This document shows, one piece after another, positions 24,374 through 34,791 of a stretch of DNA of 64,000 nucleotides (its first letter is position 1; every line of letters begins with the position of its first letter). The translations under genes and the position numbers were made by a program. Below the pieces are notes generated by a model, which did not search any database, was not told the DNA's origin, and worked only from the letters and a program-made list of their open reading frames with translations. This DNA is from Mytilus galloprovincialis (Eukaryota > Mollusca > Bivalvia > Mytilida > Mytilidae): NCBI RefSeq assembly GCF_965363235.1, contig NC_134850.1, positions 45,380,602 through 45,444,601 on the forward strand, read 5' to 3'.

Positions 24374-25727
24374 GGGCGTTTTTCAATAAAAACGTATTTT
24401 CTTGTCCCAGCCACTTTAAAAAAAATGTGTTTGATCTTTGCAAGTAATTTTTTGTGCAGTCAGTACATTGAATTAGATTTAACATTTTTAAGCAAAGAAA
24501 CAGTTTATTTTTAGAGGGATTGATAAGATATTGACTCCTGAATGGTCCTAAACAACCAAAATGGCATGTCCCTAGACCGCCTGTTCAACATTCATACTCT
24601 AAAATATCGTAAAAAAATGAAGAAATAAATGTTATTTTTACTTTACATAAGTTCTTTAATAATTCAAAAGTATGTTCAGAGCCAACATATTTTAATAAAC
24701 AGCTTTCAATATAGGATTTTTAATTTCAGAAGGTATATCCCTCACAAAATGTCCACTACGAAACGAAGTCATTAAAATTTGCCAATAAACAGTTTTATAA
24801 AATCAATGTAATTTTTGTTTGCAAGAGATATAAAATTAGGGTCTTACAAAAGAAGTGATGCTTTTATAACGGCAATTAAATTGTTGGTAAGAAAAATTGA
24901 GCACATCAAATGGACCAGAGTGATACCGTATTTTTGTTAATGTCCACTACGAAACGGGTCAAATCTCCTTCAGTATCTGGTTTTAAAATTATGAAAAAAA
25001 TATCAGTGTACAGCTTAATAAATGCCTTGATGAATACAATCAGTCTTGTTACTATTGCAATATAGGGATTGTGGGAAAAAAATAAAACATGCGAATACGT
25101 CCCCTACGAAACGGTCCCCTACGAAACAAGTATGGGAGAAAAACGTTTCGTAGTGGACACTACCACTACCATACAGTCTTTTTTTACTCTTTTTTCAATT
25201 ATATTCGTGCAAAACAAATAACAAGGGTTAGTTTCATGTAATTTTTATTATGTTTTTATTAACATATAATAGGGTTGATGTCAACTACGAAACTTTTTGT
25301 CCACTACGAAACGGTTTTGTCCACTACGAAACGCATCAAAATGTCCACTACGTAACATGAGTTGTACCCTCATATGTGAAGTACTGTCTAATCTTTATCG
25401 ATAAAAATGGTTTTCCAATTCAGAAAAAAATGAGATTTTTCTAGTATTTAAAGTAAACAAACTGGAATGTCTATAGGAAACATTTAAAATTGCAAAAAAT
25501 ACGTGTGTTTAGAAGAAGTTTTGTAGGAGACAAAAGTCCCCTACGAAACAGTACACAAATTATGAAAATAATATCATTTTAAAGAATATTTAAGATTGCA
25601 CTTTTTGTTTACAAACAGGTCTATAATAGAGGTATTCAAAATAACTCTTGAAATTAAATTTTAGACAAGTTGATTTTCCATTTTTTTTTTTTAGGTCTGA
25701 AAGTTACGCTTTTATTGAAAAACGCCC
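24374..25727. mobile_element. 1,354 bp nonautonomous DNA element with TTAA target duplication
   Basis: Terminal inverted repeats begin GGGCGTTTTTCAATAAAA on both ends (22 bp with one mismatch) and are flanked by TTAA at 24370-24373 and 25728-25731. Removing the element and one TTAA restores the LINE reading frame (DIDHLNDQINAYI across the junction). No transposase frame is present. The interior carries ten copies of a 14-mer, GTCCACTACGAAAC or variants. TTAA duplications are made by piggyBac, Kolobok and Sola3 transposases; which one is unknown. Confidence 0.85.
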
Positions 25728-25780
25728 TTAAATGATCAATATCAGCATTATCAAATATATCTGTATTAGACATTTCTCGA

Positions 25781-27390
25781 TTAGGGGTTCTTCAACCGTT
25801 TGGTTAAGTTTTTAAAAAAAAAGTCGAATAAGTCCTCGAGCGGAAGATTTGGTTGCTTTTTCTGTGTACCCCTATTCAAAAGATTCCAATACTCTTTCGG
25901 GTCGGAAGTTTTCATACATTTAAGTTTACTACGCATTTTCTTTCTATACTTTTTACTATTCGCATCGAGTGTCTTTTTATATCGTTTCTCTGCTTCTGAA
26001 ACCTCTCGTTTAAGTGTATCTGTTTTTCTAAACTTAAGCTTTCTTTTAAGATTACGATAGTTTTGTCTTTCGAATCTACATTCTTCGTTAAACCAAGGGT
26101 TATCTTCCTTAGGCTTCTTATTTGTAGATTTTCGTTTTGGGGTATCTTTTCGGGAACCAAAAGTATTCTTTGCACTTTCAATAAAAAGATTGCTTAATTT
26201 GCTGACAAAAGAATTAACTTTATCCTTATCTAAATTGTCACTCAAAGTTTCTTCCAAATCAGTATACAATACTTGAAGTTTTTCTTTATCTATATTATCA
26301 ACATATGAAGTTTTTTTTTGACACGTCCCACTTTTTAACTCTACAGCTAACTGAATTATCGCATGTATAATTGTCAATTTGGTCATTGACAGCGGTAAAT
26401 TCATTCATGTGTAAAGTAGCGGTAATTGGAGAGTGAATATCTGAGTATACACGTGAAAACTCTTTAACTTTAAAGTTTGATACAAATTTAAGAAAATCAT
26501 ATTTACAAATACAGTAATCAATAACGCTAGTATTTTTACATGTTAATTTACCAGATTCATGTTTATCATCACCAATACGACCATAAACAATAAACAGGTC
26601 GTTACCTTTACATAATTCTAATAATTTCTGACCAGAACGGTTTTTTACAGTATCCATACTCTTTCTTTTTCTGTCAATATTAAGAGACTCTAGGCAATAT
26701 AAATTATCTTGTATAAATTCCGAAAAATCTTGCTCGTGTTCATGTGTTTCGATCTCAAAATAATCTGGTTCATCTGCAGTTCTGCCATTAAAATCGCCAA
26801 ATAAACAAATATATTTAAAATTATGAGAAAAGCTCCGGATTTCATTTTCAACTTGATCGAAAGTATCTGGCTGGTGGTATACGTTTTCTGGCGGGATGTA
26901 TACAATACCAAAGACAACATCCTCATCTATTTTTGAAAAAACCGAAGAGAGTTTGAACCAGAATGTATATTTTGAATCTGTTTCTAATAGTTCTAAATGA
27001 TTATTAAGTTTTTTTTATATGCTAAAATAATACCACCAGATTTTCCCCATATTTTTGTCTGTTTTTCATATGAAAAATAAAACCAGGAAGATTTATTGTA
27101 TCTAAATCATCAGTCTTCGTTTCTTGCAGACAAATTATATCATGATCATATAAAAGTTCACAAAATTCAGGGTACTGAAGACGTTTATTTATACCACAAC
27201 AATTCAGACTTAAAATATCTAATTTACATTTGTTTTCAATAATACAGATTGTGACACTATTTTCTATTACAGGATTGTTCAATACAATTTTTTCACTCGG
27301 TTTGGCTTTAGAATCATGTAAATTATTTGTATTTATAGAGTTAACTGTATATGAATTTACTTTTACATTACATTCATTTTCATCAACCAA
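25781..27390 (-). pseudogene. LINE ORF2 endonuclease region, frameshifted
   Basis: The N-terminal piece (27390-27022) has LDILSLNCCGINKRLQ and IICLQETKTDD, the Asn and Glu motifs of AP endonuclease-like domains. Later pieces in other frames carry CLFGDFNGRT-like sequence (about 26780), TSVIDYCICKYD and SDIHSPITATL (26550-26440), and NPWFNEECRFERQNYRNLKR (26110), the linker to the RT. At least three frameshifts separate them. Confidence 0.75.
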
Positions 27391-27504
27391 CAGAGATTTA
27401 CTGTTAATGTTTGCAATATCACCAATACATTTATCTATGTTACAACAGTTAGATAACAGACTTGAGTAAGAGTCTCGTGAGTTATGTTGTTCTCCAAGGC
27501 ATCC

Positions 27505-28529
27505 CTAGTATCCCATGGGAGTGGACGAGCTTACGCGTTGACGTTTTGGTGGTTGTATAGAGCCACCATTGGTCGGTGTAGTCCAAACATCATCTGGCGG
27601 TTGTTCAGTATCATTCATCATTTGGCTTTCGTCGGCTTCACTGTACGGTATATATAGTTGATTGTCTATATAAAGGCGATCTCGGACAAGTACTACCTTT
27701 TCCCCTTGACGTTTAACTTCCTTTTGAATAGGATACAATAGTTTTCTGTTGTCCTCAATCTCTTTGGGGAATTGCTGTCGAATGCCATACTGAGAGTTTC
27801 GTAGTTTATATGCATTTTTAAAACATACTGCAAGTCACTGAAGTACAGAAAGCTATCTACTATTGGGCGCTTCCCCCTTGGATAATTGCTAAACCTGTGA
27901 ACATTACCAAACTCGATCCGATAGTCAATACCGATTTCTCTGTGAAGAAAAGTTCTAAAGAGCTCCTCTGTGTTCTCTTCACGTACTTCACACAGACCAG
28001 AAAAAATTAGATTGTTTTTCATAGATCGGCATTTCAGGTCGAGAACTGATTTTTTTAGGTTTTGCACTTCTTCCAAACAGACACACGGATTGCTTTCTCC
28101 ATTTGTTACCTTTTCTAAGTTTTCAGAAACTTTCTTTATTTCTGCTTTGTTTTTGTTACATGCAGTCGTGACTACTTCATATTGGTCTTGGACTTTCGCA
28201 ACTGTAGATTTATTGGTGTCACAAAGTGATTTAAGGTTATCAAACAAGTTTCCAACACCCTGTAAGTTATTTTCAACCTCGCTAATTTTCTTGTTACAAT
28301 TATTTACATCTTTTTCAACTGTCACCACTCGGCTTGTTACTGAGGTAATAATATTCTTGAGTTCATCGAATTTTCCTACACTTTTTTCCAACCCTTGTAG
28401 TCTTGTATCGATGCTTGAAACAAGTTTCACAATCATATTTAAGATGAGATTTACACTCGTACTTTCATCTGCCTCGTCGACTATTTTTCTGCTTTGCTGA
28501 AGTAACTTTCTGGTTTCGCTTAGTGACAT
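27505..28529 (-). pseudogene. LINE ORF1 (coiled coil plus RRM-like domain)
   Basis: From ATG 28529 a 278-residue frame begins MSLSETRKLLQQSRK and carries a long coiled coil (many Lys/Glu/Val heptads, residues about 25-150). It is followed by NNLIFSGLCEVREENTEELF and NVHRFSNYPRGKRPIVDSFLYF, as in the RNA-binding ORF1 proteins of LINEs. The frame changes near 27790-27740, and a further 77 residues follow in another frame. ORF1 proteins bind the element RNA. Confidence 0.75.
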
Positions 28530-28540
28530 AATTGTGTATA

Positions 28541-28924
28541 TTTGTCAGATCGTTAATGAGTTCAATTGAATAACAATAGAGATCCAAGTTTATAGTTAAA
28601 AGTTCAAAGGTCAACTTTGCCACAGGCTATAATGTCTTCACTAAGTATTAAACGTATTCGGACTTAGTGAGTTGTGGTCAATGGTATTATGTATGTATAT
28701 TTTAGCGGCTGTATATAGGATATATATTCAGTTTAGTGCAAAATTTAGATAAAATTCAGACTGACGAACCTATTAAATTTTCCGGCTTGATCCTATTTCC
28801 TTAATAGTTTCCCACTCTATGGTTACTTTCCATGTTCTGTAACTATGCTGAATTCAATATAATTTGTTTTTTTTCTCGGGACCGCAAAAAAGACGTCCAT
28901 ACTGTCCAGGGGTGGATAACTGAG
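28541..28924. other. LINE 5' flank, nothing recognised
   Basis: Probably includes the LINE 5' untranslated region and older flanking DNA. No gene seen. Confidence 0.45.
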
Positions 28925-30012
28925 GTCATATGGGGAAATAAGTTCCTTGTCTGTGAAATATGTTCCACTGGTCAAACAAGTTATTTTATATACTGAGCAC
29001 TTGTCATCAGTGAGTTTAAAGTCATTGTAAAAAAATGTATTCGATTGATAAATGTAATAGACAAAAAGTGTAAACATCTAATTTGGATCCTTTGGAGTAA
29101 AGCAAAAGTTTAATAACATACTCAAATAATAATACTAAAAATGACACTTATGAACTAGGAAAGAGTACCATAAAAAATGATAATAAAAGTCATTCGGAAA
29201 AAAATTAAAGATTAACATTTGTACATATTTGAAGAGGACAAAGTGATTGATCAAATATATTAAAAACATAAAGAAACAAAAGACACACTCTTTTAATACT
29301 TTGCAATGACAATAGCTAATACATGTATGATTAGAACAATAATGCCAGATCAACAGGAAATAAGGAGGTTGAATACCGTGACATAAATGATAAAACATTG
29401 CCGGGACGGAACCAGCCATTTAAAAAAGACGGGTTCCTTACCCAGGACAAAAAAAGGAGAGGGGGTCCAACTACATGTCCCCATTCAAATGCATTGATCG
29501 TCCAAAAAAAAAGGATGTTCCAACCCCCGGACCCCCCCCCCCCCCCCTGGATCCGTGCTAGCATTGATACACATTATGGTACATTATCATGGCGTGTATT
29601 TCTTATCTTCATCCTATAGTTATGCCTCCAATTGCAAATGTACCCCATGCAAGCACAAGTACAGCTTCTAGGTTGCATTATATTTTTTAAGTGTAACAAG
29701 AAAATATTTCGCTGTGCAATATGTAAAAGGTACTTATTTTCAGTGAAATAGGTTCGAGCAGAACATTTTCATGGATTTCTATAAAATACCTTCGTTCAAA
29801 ACTAATATCACAGGAACTTATTTCACTTTTTTTTTTTATTTTATTATTGGAACAAAACTCATGAAGCTGCGATTTCTGTTCCGGAACTTATTTCACATTT
29901 GGTAAAAAAAACAGTTCCGGAACAAATTTTCTGTGAAATAAGTTCCGGTGGAACATATTTCCTATGAAATTTGTCCTGGTGGAACAAATGTCACACCCGA
30001 ACAAATTTTTTG
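28925..30012 (+). repeat. Array of GTGAAATAAGTTCC-like motifs, right part
   Basis: The motif and variants occur at 28935-28985 and densely at 29730-30005 (GTGAAATAAGTTCCGG, GGAACAAATTTCACA-like). Between them lies AT-rich DNA and a C-rich tract (29525-29550) within sequence resembling the GGATCC-type repeat at 60862. No gene seen. Confidence 0.6.
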
Positions 30013-30320
30013 TTACACATGGTCCGGGTCTTTAAAAGAATCAATAAGTATATATGCTGTAAACAATGAATATCCATTATCACTGTTTACAATGCAAAAA
30101 CAACTAACTATTAAAATAAACTGATATTGAACTATCATAATTATCTATACAAACATTTTCTTTTATTGATTTATGCTTTTGAACAGATCCGATCCAGTAA
30201 TAGACAGTGTATGTATATGCTGAGTGGTCGTTTAATTGATTGATAATTAACTAAATTCTGTAAGTCGAAACAACATTTCAAAGTTTGAGAGATAATAGTT
30301 TGCATTGCGTCTGATTCAGA

Positions 30321-31463
30321 ATGAAGCAGATTTTATATTTCTTCTGTATTCTGCCAATCTTTATTCATGCTCAAACAATTACAGATGTTCAGCGACTATA
30401 CAAAGATCTCTTAACGAATTATACAAAAGAAGTGATGCCTACACCATCTACAGAGACAATGGACATACGAATTGGAATTTTTATTGTATCTATCAACTAT
30501 TTCAGAGAGGTAGAAGAAAGCCTATCATTAACCGGAAGCTTTATTCTCCTTTGGCATGATCCACGCCTGAAGTGGAATCCTTCATCATATAGTAATATAA
30601 GTTTGTTAATACTTGATCCAATGAACATATGGTTGCCCCCGTTAGTGATCATTAATCGAGTTGATAAATTTGAATCTATTGGTGATGGGAAAAAATTCTA
30701 TATAACTGTATGGAGTAGTGGATTTGTTGTCAATTCCCCTGGGGACGTATTGGATGTCAAATGCATCACAGATTTATCTAAATTTCCATTCGATAGACAG
30801 ACATGCACACTTCATTTTATCCCATATGGAATACCAATGCCTTATATTTCATTTAGGCCCCTATACAAAGATGATCAATGTCAATTTGACTACTATACTC
30901 CGAATTCAGATTGGACATTGGAAGAGTGCTCCCAAATAATAGACAATGCTACCGATCATAGCAATCTTTACGTCATAGTTCAAATCAAACGCCAATCACT
31001 TTATTATACAATAATGGTAGTGTTTCCCACATTTCTGTTTGGATTTTTGAACCCATTGGTGTTCATAGTTCCAGTTGAAACAGGAGAACGTATAGGCCTT
31101 GCCATCACACTGTTGTTGTCTTATGCTATTTTTCTTACTCTTGCGTCTGCCTCCGTACCCGCTACCTCGAATCCGATGTGCGCTTTACTTATTGTTATGA
31201 TTATAATTATAACTGTAAGTGGAATTATTCTGTACGGTACAACCTTAACTATCAAATACCATTATAAAAAGAAAACTGATGATATTTGGTCACCATTGAA
31301 AGGTTTTGCAAGACGGGCAATGAAAAGGAAGTGCTGCTCCGCGGAAAATGTACCAGTTACCCAGGACGAGGTAGTTTATGCATTGGATTCATTGTTCTTT
31401 TATGGATCGTATGTGATGATGATACTTATTGGGTTTGGATATTTCTTATATGTGTTAGTCTGA
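30321..31463 (+). CDS. Nicotinic acetylcholine receptor-like Cys-loop channel subunit, intronless (copy 1)
   Basis: Complete 380-residue single-exon frame. Residues 1-17 are a signal peptide (cut near IHA/QTITD). Residues 20-225 are the ligand-binding domain, with WLPPLVIINRVD at the loop A position and a Cys-loop C148-C162 with exactly 13 residues between (FPFDRQ inside). M1 (about 228-251), M2 (256-276, GERIGLAITLLLSYAIF), M3 (287-309) and M4 (359-380) follow; the M3-M4 loop is short (about 50 residues). GluArg before M2 predicts a cation channel. The loop B Trp of nicotinic receptors is Tyr169 and there is no vicinal Cys pair in loop C, so it is not a classical alpha subunit and its ligand is unknown. 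It is a plasma membrane protein of a pentamer. Start chosen by the signal peptide and by match to copy 2. Confidence 0.9.
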   Translation: MKQILYFFCILPIFIHAQTITDVQRLYKDLLTNYTKEVMPTPSTETMDIRIGIFIVSINYFREVEESLSLTGSFILLWHDPRLKWNPSSYSNISLLILDPMNIWLPPLVIINRVDKFESIGDGKKFYITVWSSGFVVNSPGDVLDVKCITDLSKFPFDRQTCTLHFIPYGIPMPYISFRPLYKDDQCQFDYYTPNSDWTLEECSQIIDNATDHSNLYVIVQIKRQSLYYTIMVVFPTFLFGFLNPLVFIVPVETGERIGLAITLLLSYAIFLTLASASVPATSNPMCALLIVMIIIITVSGIILYGTTLTIKYHYKKKTDDIWSPLKGFARRAMKRKCCSAENVPVTQDEVVYALDSLFFYGSYVMMILIGFGYFLYVLV

Positions 31464-32867
31464 ACATATTTTTTATTTCGTACATATTGTACTTATGTAT
31501 ACTTATGTTAATATCTATATTTATTAAGTAAAGCCATTTCAATTGACTGGCTATGTTGTGATGTTACACAATCGTTTGGGTAAAGGTGAAGATTTGTCCT
31601 ATGTTAACGTTTAAACCCGCTACATTTGTTTGTGCATGTCTTACGTCAGGAAACTGATGTTCAGTTGTTGTCGTTTGTTTATGTTGTTTATATAAAACTG
31701 TTTCTCGTTTCCCGATTTAATGGATTTGCACATTTCAATTGTGAAAAGGAAAATCAAAACATACAAGGCTTTTCTATCAAATTATGATTATGATGTTTCC
31801 AAAACCGTACCCATTGGTCTTGTTGATGCCCTTTTGTCAGTTGATTTGTTTGCAATGATGTTGTGGTTTTATCGCCGAAAAAGTTTTGTATGACACCTTT
31901 TTTTGTATTTTTTCTCAATTTAGAATATCCCAGTACAAAATGTAGAATATTAGCCATTCAATTGAAAATATGAATGAGTTACTGTACTTTTTAAAATGTC
32001 TGTACCAAGTCAGGAACATGACAGTTGTTGTTCATTCGTTTGATCTGTTTGAGCTTTTAATTTTGCAATTTGATGAAGGTTTTACAATTTGAATTTTCCA
32101 TCGAGGTCGGTAATTTTGCTATAGGAATGCTACCAATTTGTTGAAAAGTCTACCTCCCAAATCAAATAAATATGTTATCGAATAGAAACGTCAGAATACT
32201 TATCATTTCTCCATATGTGCGGCATGTTTAACTTTTTTGTTCACTTTGTTATCCCAAAGCAATGTATTTATATCGCACTTTATGTCTTTTATTCGTTTAA
32301 GATGGTTGTAGGGTCCGTGTCGGTCTGATGTGTCAAGTCCGTAAACATAACAAGTGTGAAATTTCTTTATGGTAACGTTCCCATTTCATGGTCATTTATA
32401 ATCTAGTTAACAATGAGCTCTTGTTTATGTTGTTTAAATCCATGTATCTTCTTTAATCAAAGTTCATGTTTGCGGTTTAATATTATTCAATAAACTACGA
32501 GAAATTATTCTTAAAATCAATTTTTATATTTGGTTGCCTTTAAATGTAAAATGATGTGGTATGAGTGAAAATGAGTCAACTCTTTATCCAAGTTTCAAGG
32601 TACAAACATTTTATGTAAATCACAAATTTATGTCAGTGTACGTACTTATAATGAGTGTGAACCATATTTTTCCTTAGGCTAACGAAAGTTTTAAGTTTCA
32701 AATTTGGTTTACATCATTATTTTTTAGATTTTGATACGCCCAAAAACTTCTGTAGGTATACTTTAATTCCGAACCTTATTACCAGGGAATGAATAAAGTA
32801 CAATTATACCTGTTCCCATCAACGTTTATCTGGTGCTTAACAATGATAGAGATAATAAATAAATGGT
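31464..32867. other. Intergenic stretch with dispersed repeats
   Basis: Contains a dispersed repeat near 31990-32115 (GTCTGTACCAAGTCAGGAAC, GTTTGATCTGTTTGAGCTTT), related to 48235-48365 and 49725-49770. No gene recognised; the 67-residue minus-strand frame at 31754-31957 is not supported. Confidence 0.5.
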
Positions 32868-33135
32868 GTAGTGTATCTAACTACTGTTAAACACACAAGT
32901 TCCTAGTTCGATCACCGTTCCGGGGAGAAAATTTCAGGGACTGAATTTTCGACTTTCCCTTGATACCATTTGCGATTATGGTCTTAAGAAAAGATGATAG
33001 TCCATCGATAAGGGATAATAAATGGCTGACCTGTGTTTTAGAGAGAACCATATCTCTTGAACGTATAAGACACCCTTGTAGATTTTGAGAAAGAGCAGGC
33101 TTATGTCGCCACAAGGCAGCACTGGTACCGGCAAA
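32868..33135 (+). mobile_element. Degraded SINE of a second tRNA-derived family
   Basis: GTTCCTAGTTCGATCACCG, TTCAGGGACTGAATTTTCGA, ATTATGGTCTTAAGAAAAGA and AATGGCTGACCTGTG match, in order, the better copy at 52218-52432. The tRNA A-box region is degraded. Confidence 0.6.
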
Positions 33136-34300
33136 GTGTCAATAACTTGTTTCCCAATCTACTATAAATAAATATGTTTAAACTAACAATAATTTCATTT
33201 GAATTAAGAATAAGTTACCAAGTGAAAAATCATACGCTAGACGCTATTTTCTTCTACGTTTTCAAATTATGTCCATGTTACATACTTTGTTTTACCCACG
33301 TATCAACATTTAATAACTGACATTTTAACCTAGAATACAGTAGTACGCAAACATTTCCTGTTTGTGACACTGACGTTCGATACATAATTATTCCGAACGA
33401 CATCAATAACGAGGCTAGTTGATATATACATACATATCCAATGTACTATATATTAGCTTAAACCACCCCCTGTAATAGCTCTATAAAGGACATAAGTTAC
33501 CAAGGGTAGCTTGTTGCAAGATTAAATTAGGTCCCCATTCAACATACATTTGTAGCTTTTATTCTATTGGAAGTAATTGTATACTCCGTTACTATTGTCG
33601 TGCAAGTTTCCAGTACAAACACAAAATATTACAAGTTTGTTTGCACTTATCAATGACCTAATGTTTGTGACATATACGCTACTTGAAGTTGAATAAACAA
33701 TTATCATTTTTTTAAATTAGACATTATCGAGCTGTTTGAATAAAACAAAATATGAAAAATATTTGAAACTAGTAAACTCACACAAGGCACAAAGAGGACA
33801 GTCAAAAATTATTTTGCATAACTCCTTCTTTATATGAGGTACGGAATCGACCGAGTTGTGACGATTGTAAGTTTCAGTTATAATAGATGTGTACACTTGA
33901 ATAATGTCATGTAATTAAATCCAGCAGAGACACTCAAAATGTATTCTATATATATTTTCTGAAAAAAACCCACCAAATACCAGTAGAATAGAATGATAAA
34001 TATTCCTTAAATACAGGTATTATAAGTATGTTACTGTTCAATAGTCATAAATCGATGTAACTTAAACAAATCCGATCCACACACCAAAACTGATAAAAAC
34101 ACACCAACTGTAAGTCTTAGAGTAAAATCGAAACAACAGAAACATTGAACTTCTACAAAAACAAACACCAACATACATAAAACCGGACTATTTGATAACA
34201 ACTGCTTCTGTTCATATATGTTTATTAGTATTTGTTGATAATTCCAAAATGAGTGAATTTGGTAGTAAATAAACTCATCATAGATACCAGGATTAAAATG
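33136..34300. other. Intergenic stretch
   Basis: AT-rich. A degraded hammerhead tail is seen at 33205-33270 on the minus strand (GTAGAAGAAAATAGCGTCTA). Nothing else recognised. Confidence 0.5.
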
Positions 34301-34308
34301 TTAAGTTA

Positions 34309-34352
34309 ACGCTAGACGCGTGTTTCGTCTACAAAAGACTTATAAGTGACGT
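34309..34352 (-). ncRNA. Hammerhead ribozyme relic
   Basis: Minus strand: GTCACTTATAAGTCTTTTGT then AGACGAAACACGCGTCTAGC. Stem II (GTCT/AGAC) and the GAAAC core are kept, but CTGATGAG is changed to CTTATAAG, so it should not cleave. The tail TTTTAATCCTGGTATC matches that of the copy at 43757. Confidence 0.65.
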
Positions 34353-34447
34353 TTGAATAAAAAAGGGATAAAAAAGACCAAAATAAAGTATAAAGTGGTA
34401 CAAAAATGTAGCTTTCAACATTTTTGTGCAAGTTAGTTATAGATTGA

Positions 34448-34791
34448 TTAAGTATTCCATTTATTGAGTTGAATGTATAAAATAAGTTGAATTGGCCCTG
34501 CATCCTTTTCACCTGGATTGTATTTATGCTTATTTCCCTTCATACAGTCTACGACATACTCTCCTGATGAAGTTGTCCTTTTTTCAATTTTGTCAATTAC
34601 GTCACTAGCGACACTTTCCAATTCTCTCTTGAATTTCCTATGCTGTATCAAAAGTAATATGGGAATCACGGTTAAAGAAAACTTCACCACCATTGAGGAC
34701 ATGAGATAGACGTTATTAGAATGGTAATCAATTCCAAATAAATCCATTATAACACATACAATGTACGGTGTCCATGCTAATATAAACGTAC
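34448..34791 (-). CDS. Opsin-like gene, last exon (TM6, TM7, C-tail)
   Basis: Acceptor TTTTTCAG precedes 34791 on the minus strand; stop at 34448-34450. It carries the TM6 W-x-P-Y motif, the TM7 Lys, IPILL in place of NPxxY, and HRKFKRE as helix 8. The polar tail has Ser/Thr sites (KRTTSSGE) as expected for receptor kinases. Confidence 0.8.

Larger units (their letters stand above)
19163..28540 (-). mobile_element. APE-type LINE, nearly full layout, interrupted by two other elements
   Basis: Minus strand, 5' to 3': ORF1 (28529 to about 27505), endonuclease (27390 to about 25740), RT (about 25780-24260 and 23945-23421), C-terminal part (20470-19367), and a 3' end with AATAAA and an ATT run at 19163-19185. 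The Penelope-like element at 20378-23412 and the TTAA-flanked element at 24374-25727 are inserted in it. Several frameshifts show that it is dead. The LINE itself seems to lie inside a GTGAAATAAGTTCC array. Confidence 0.8.
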
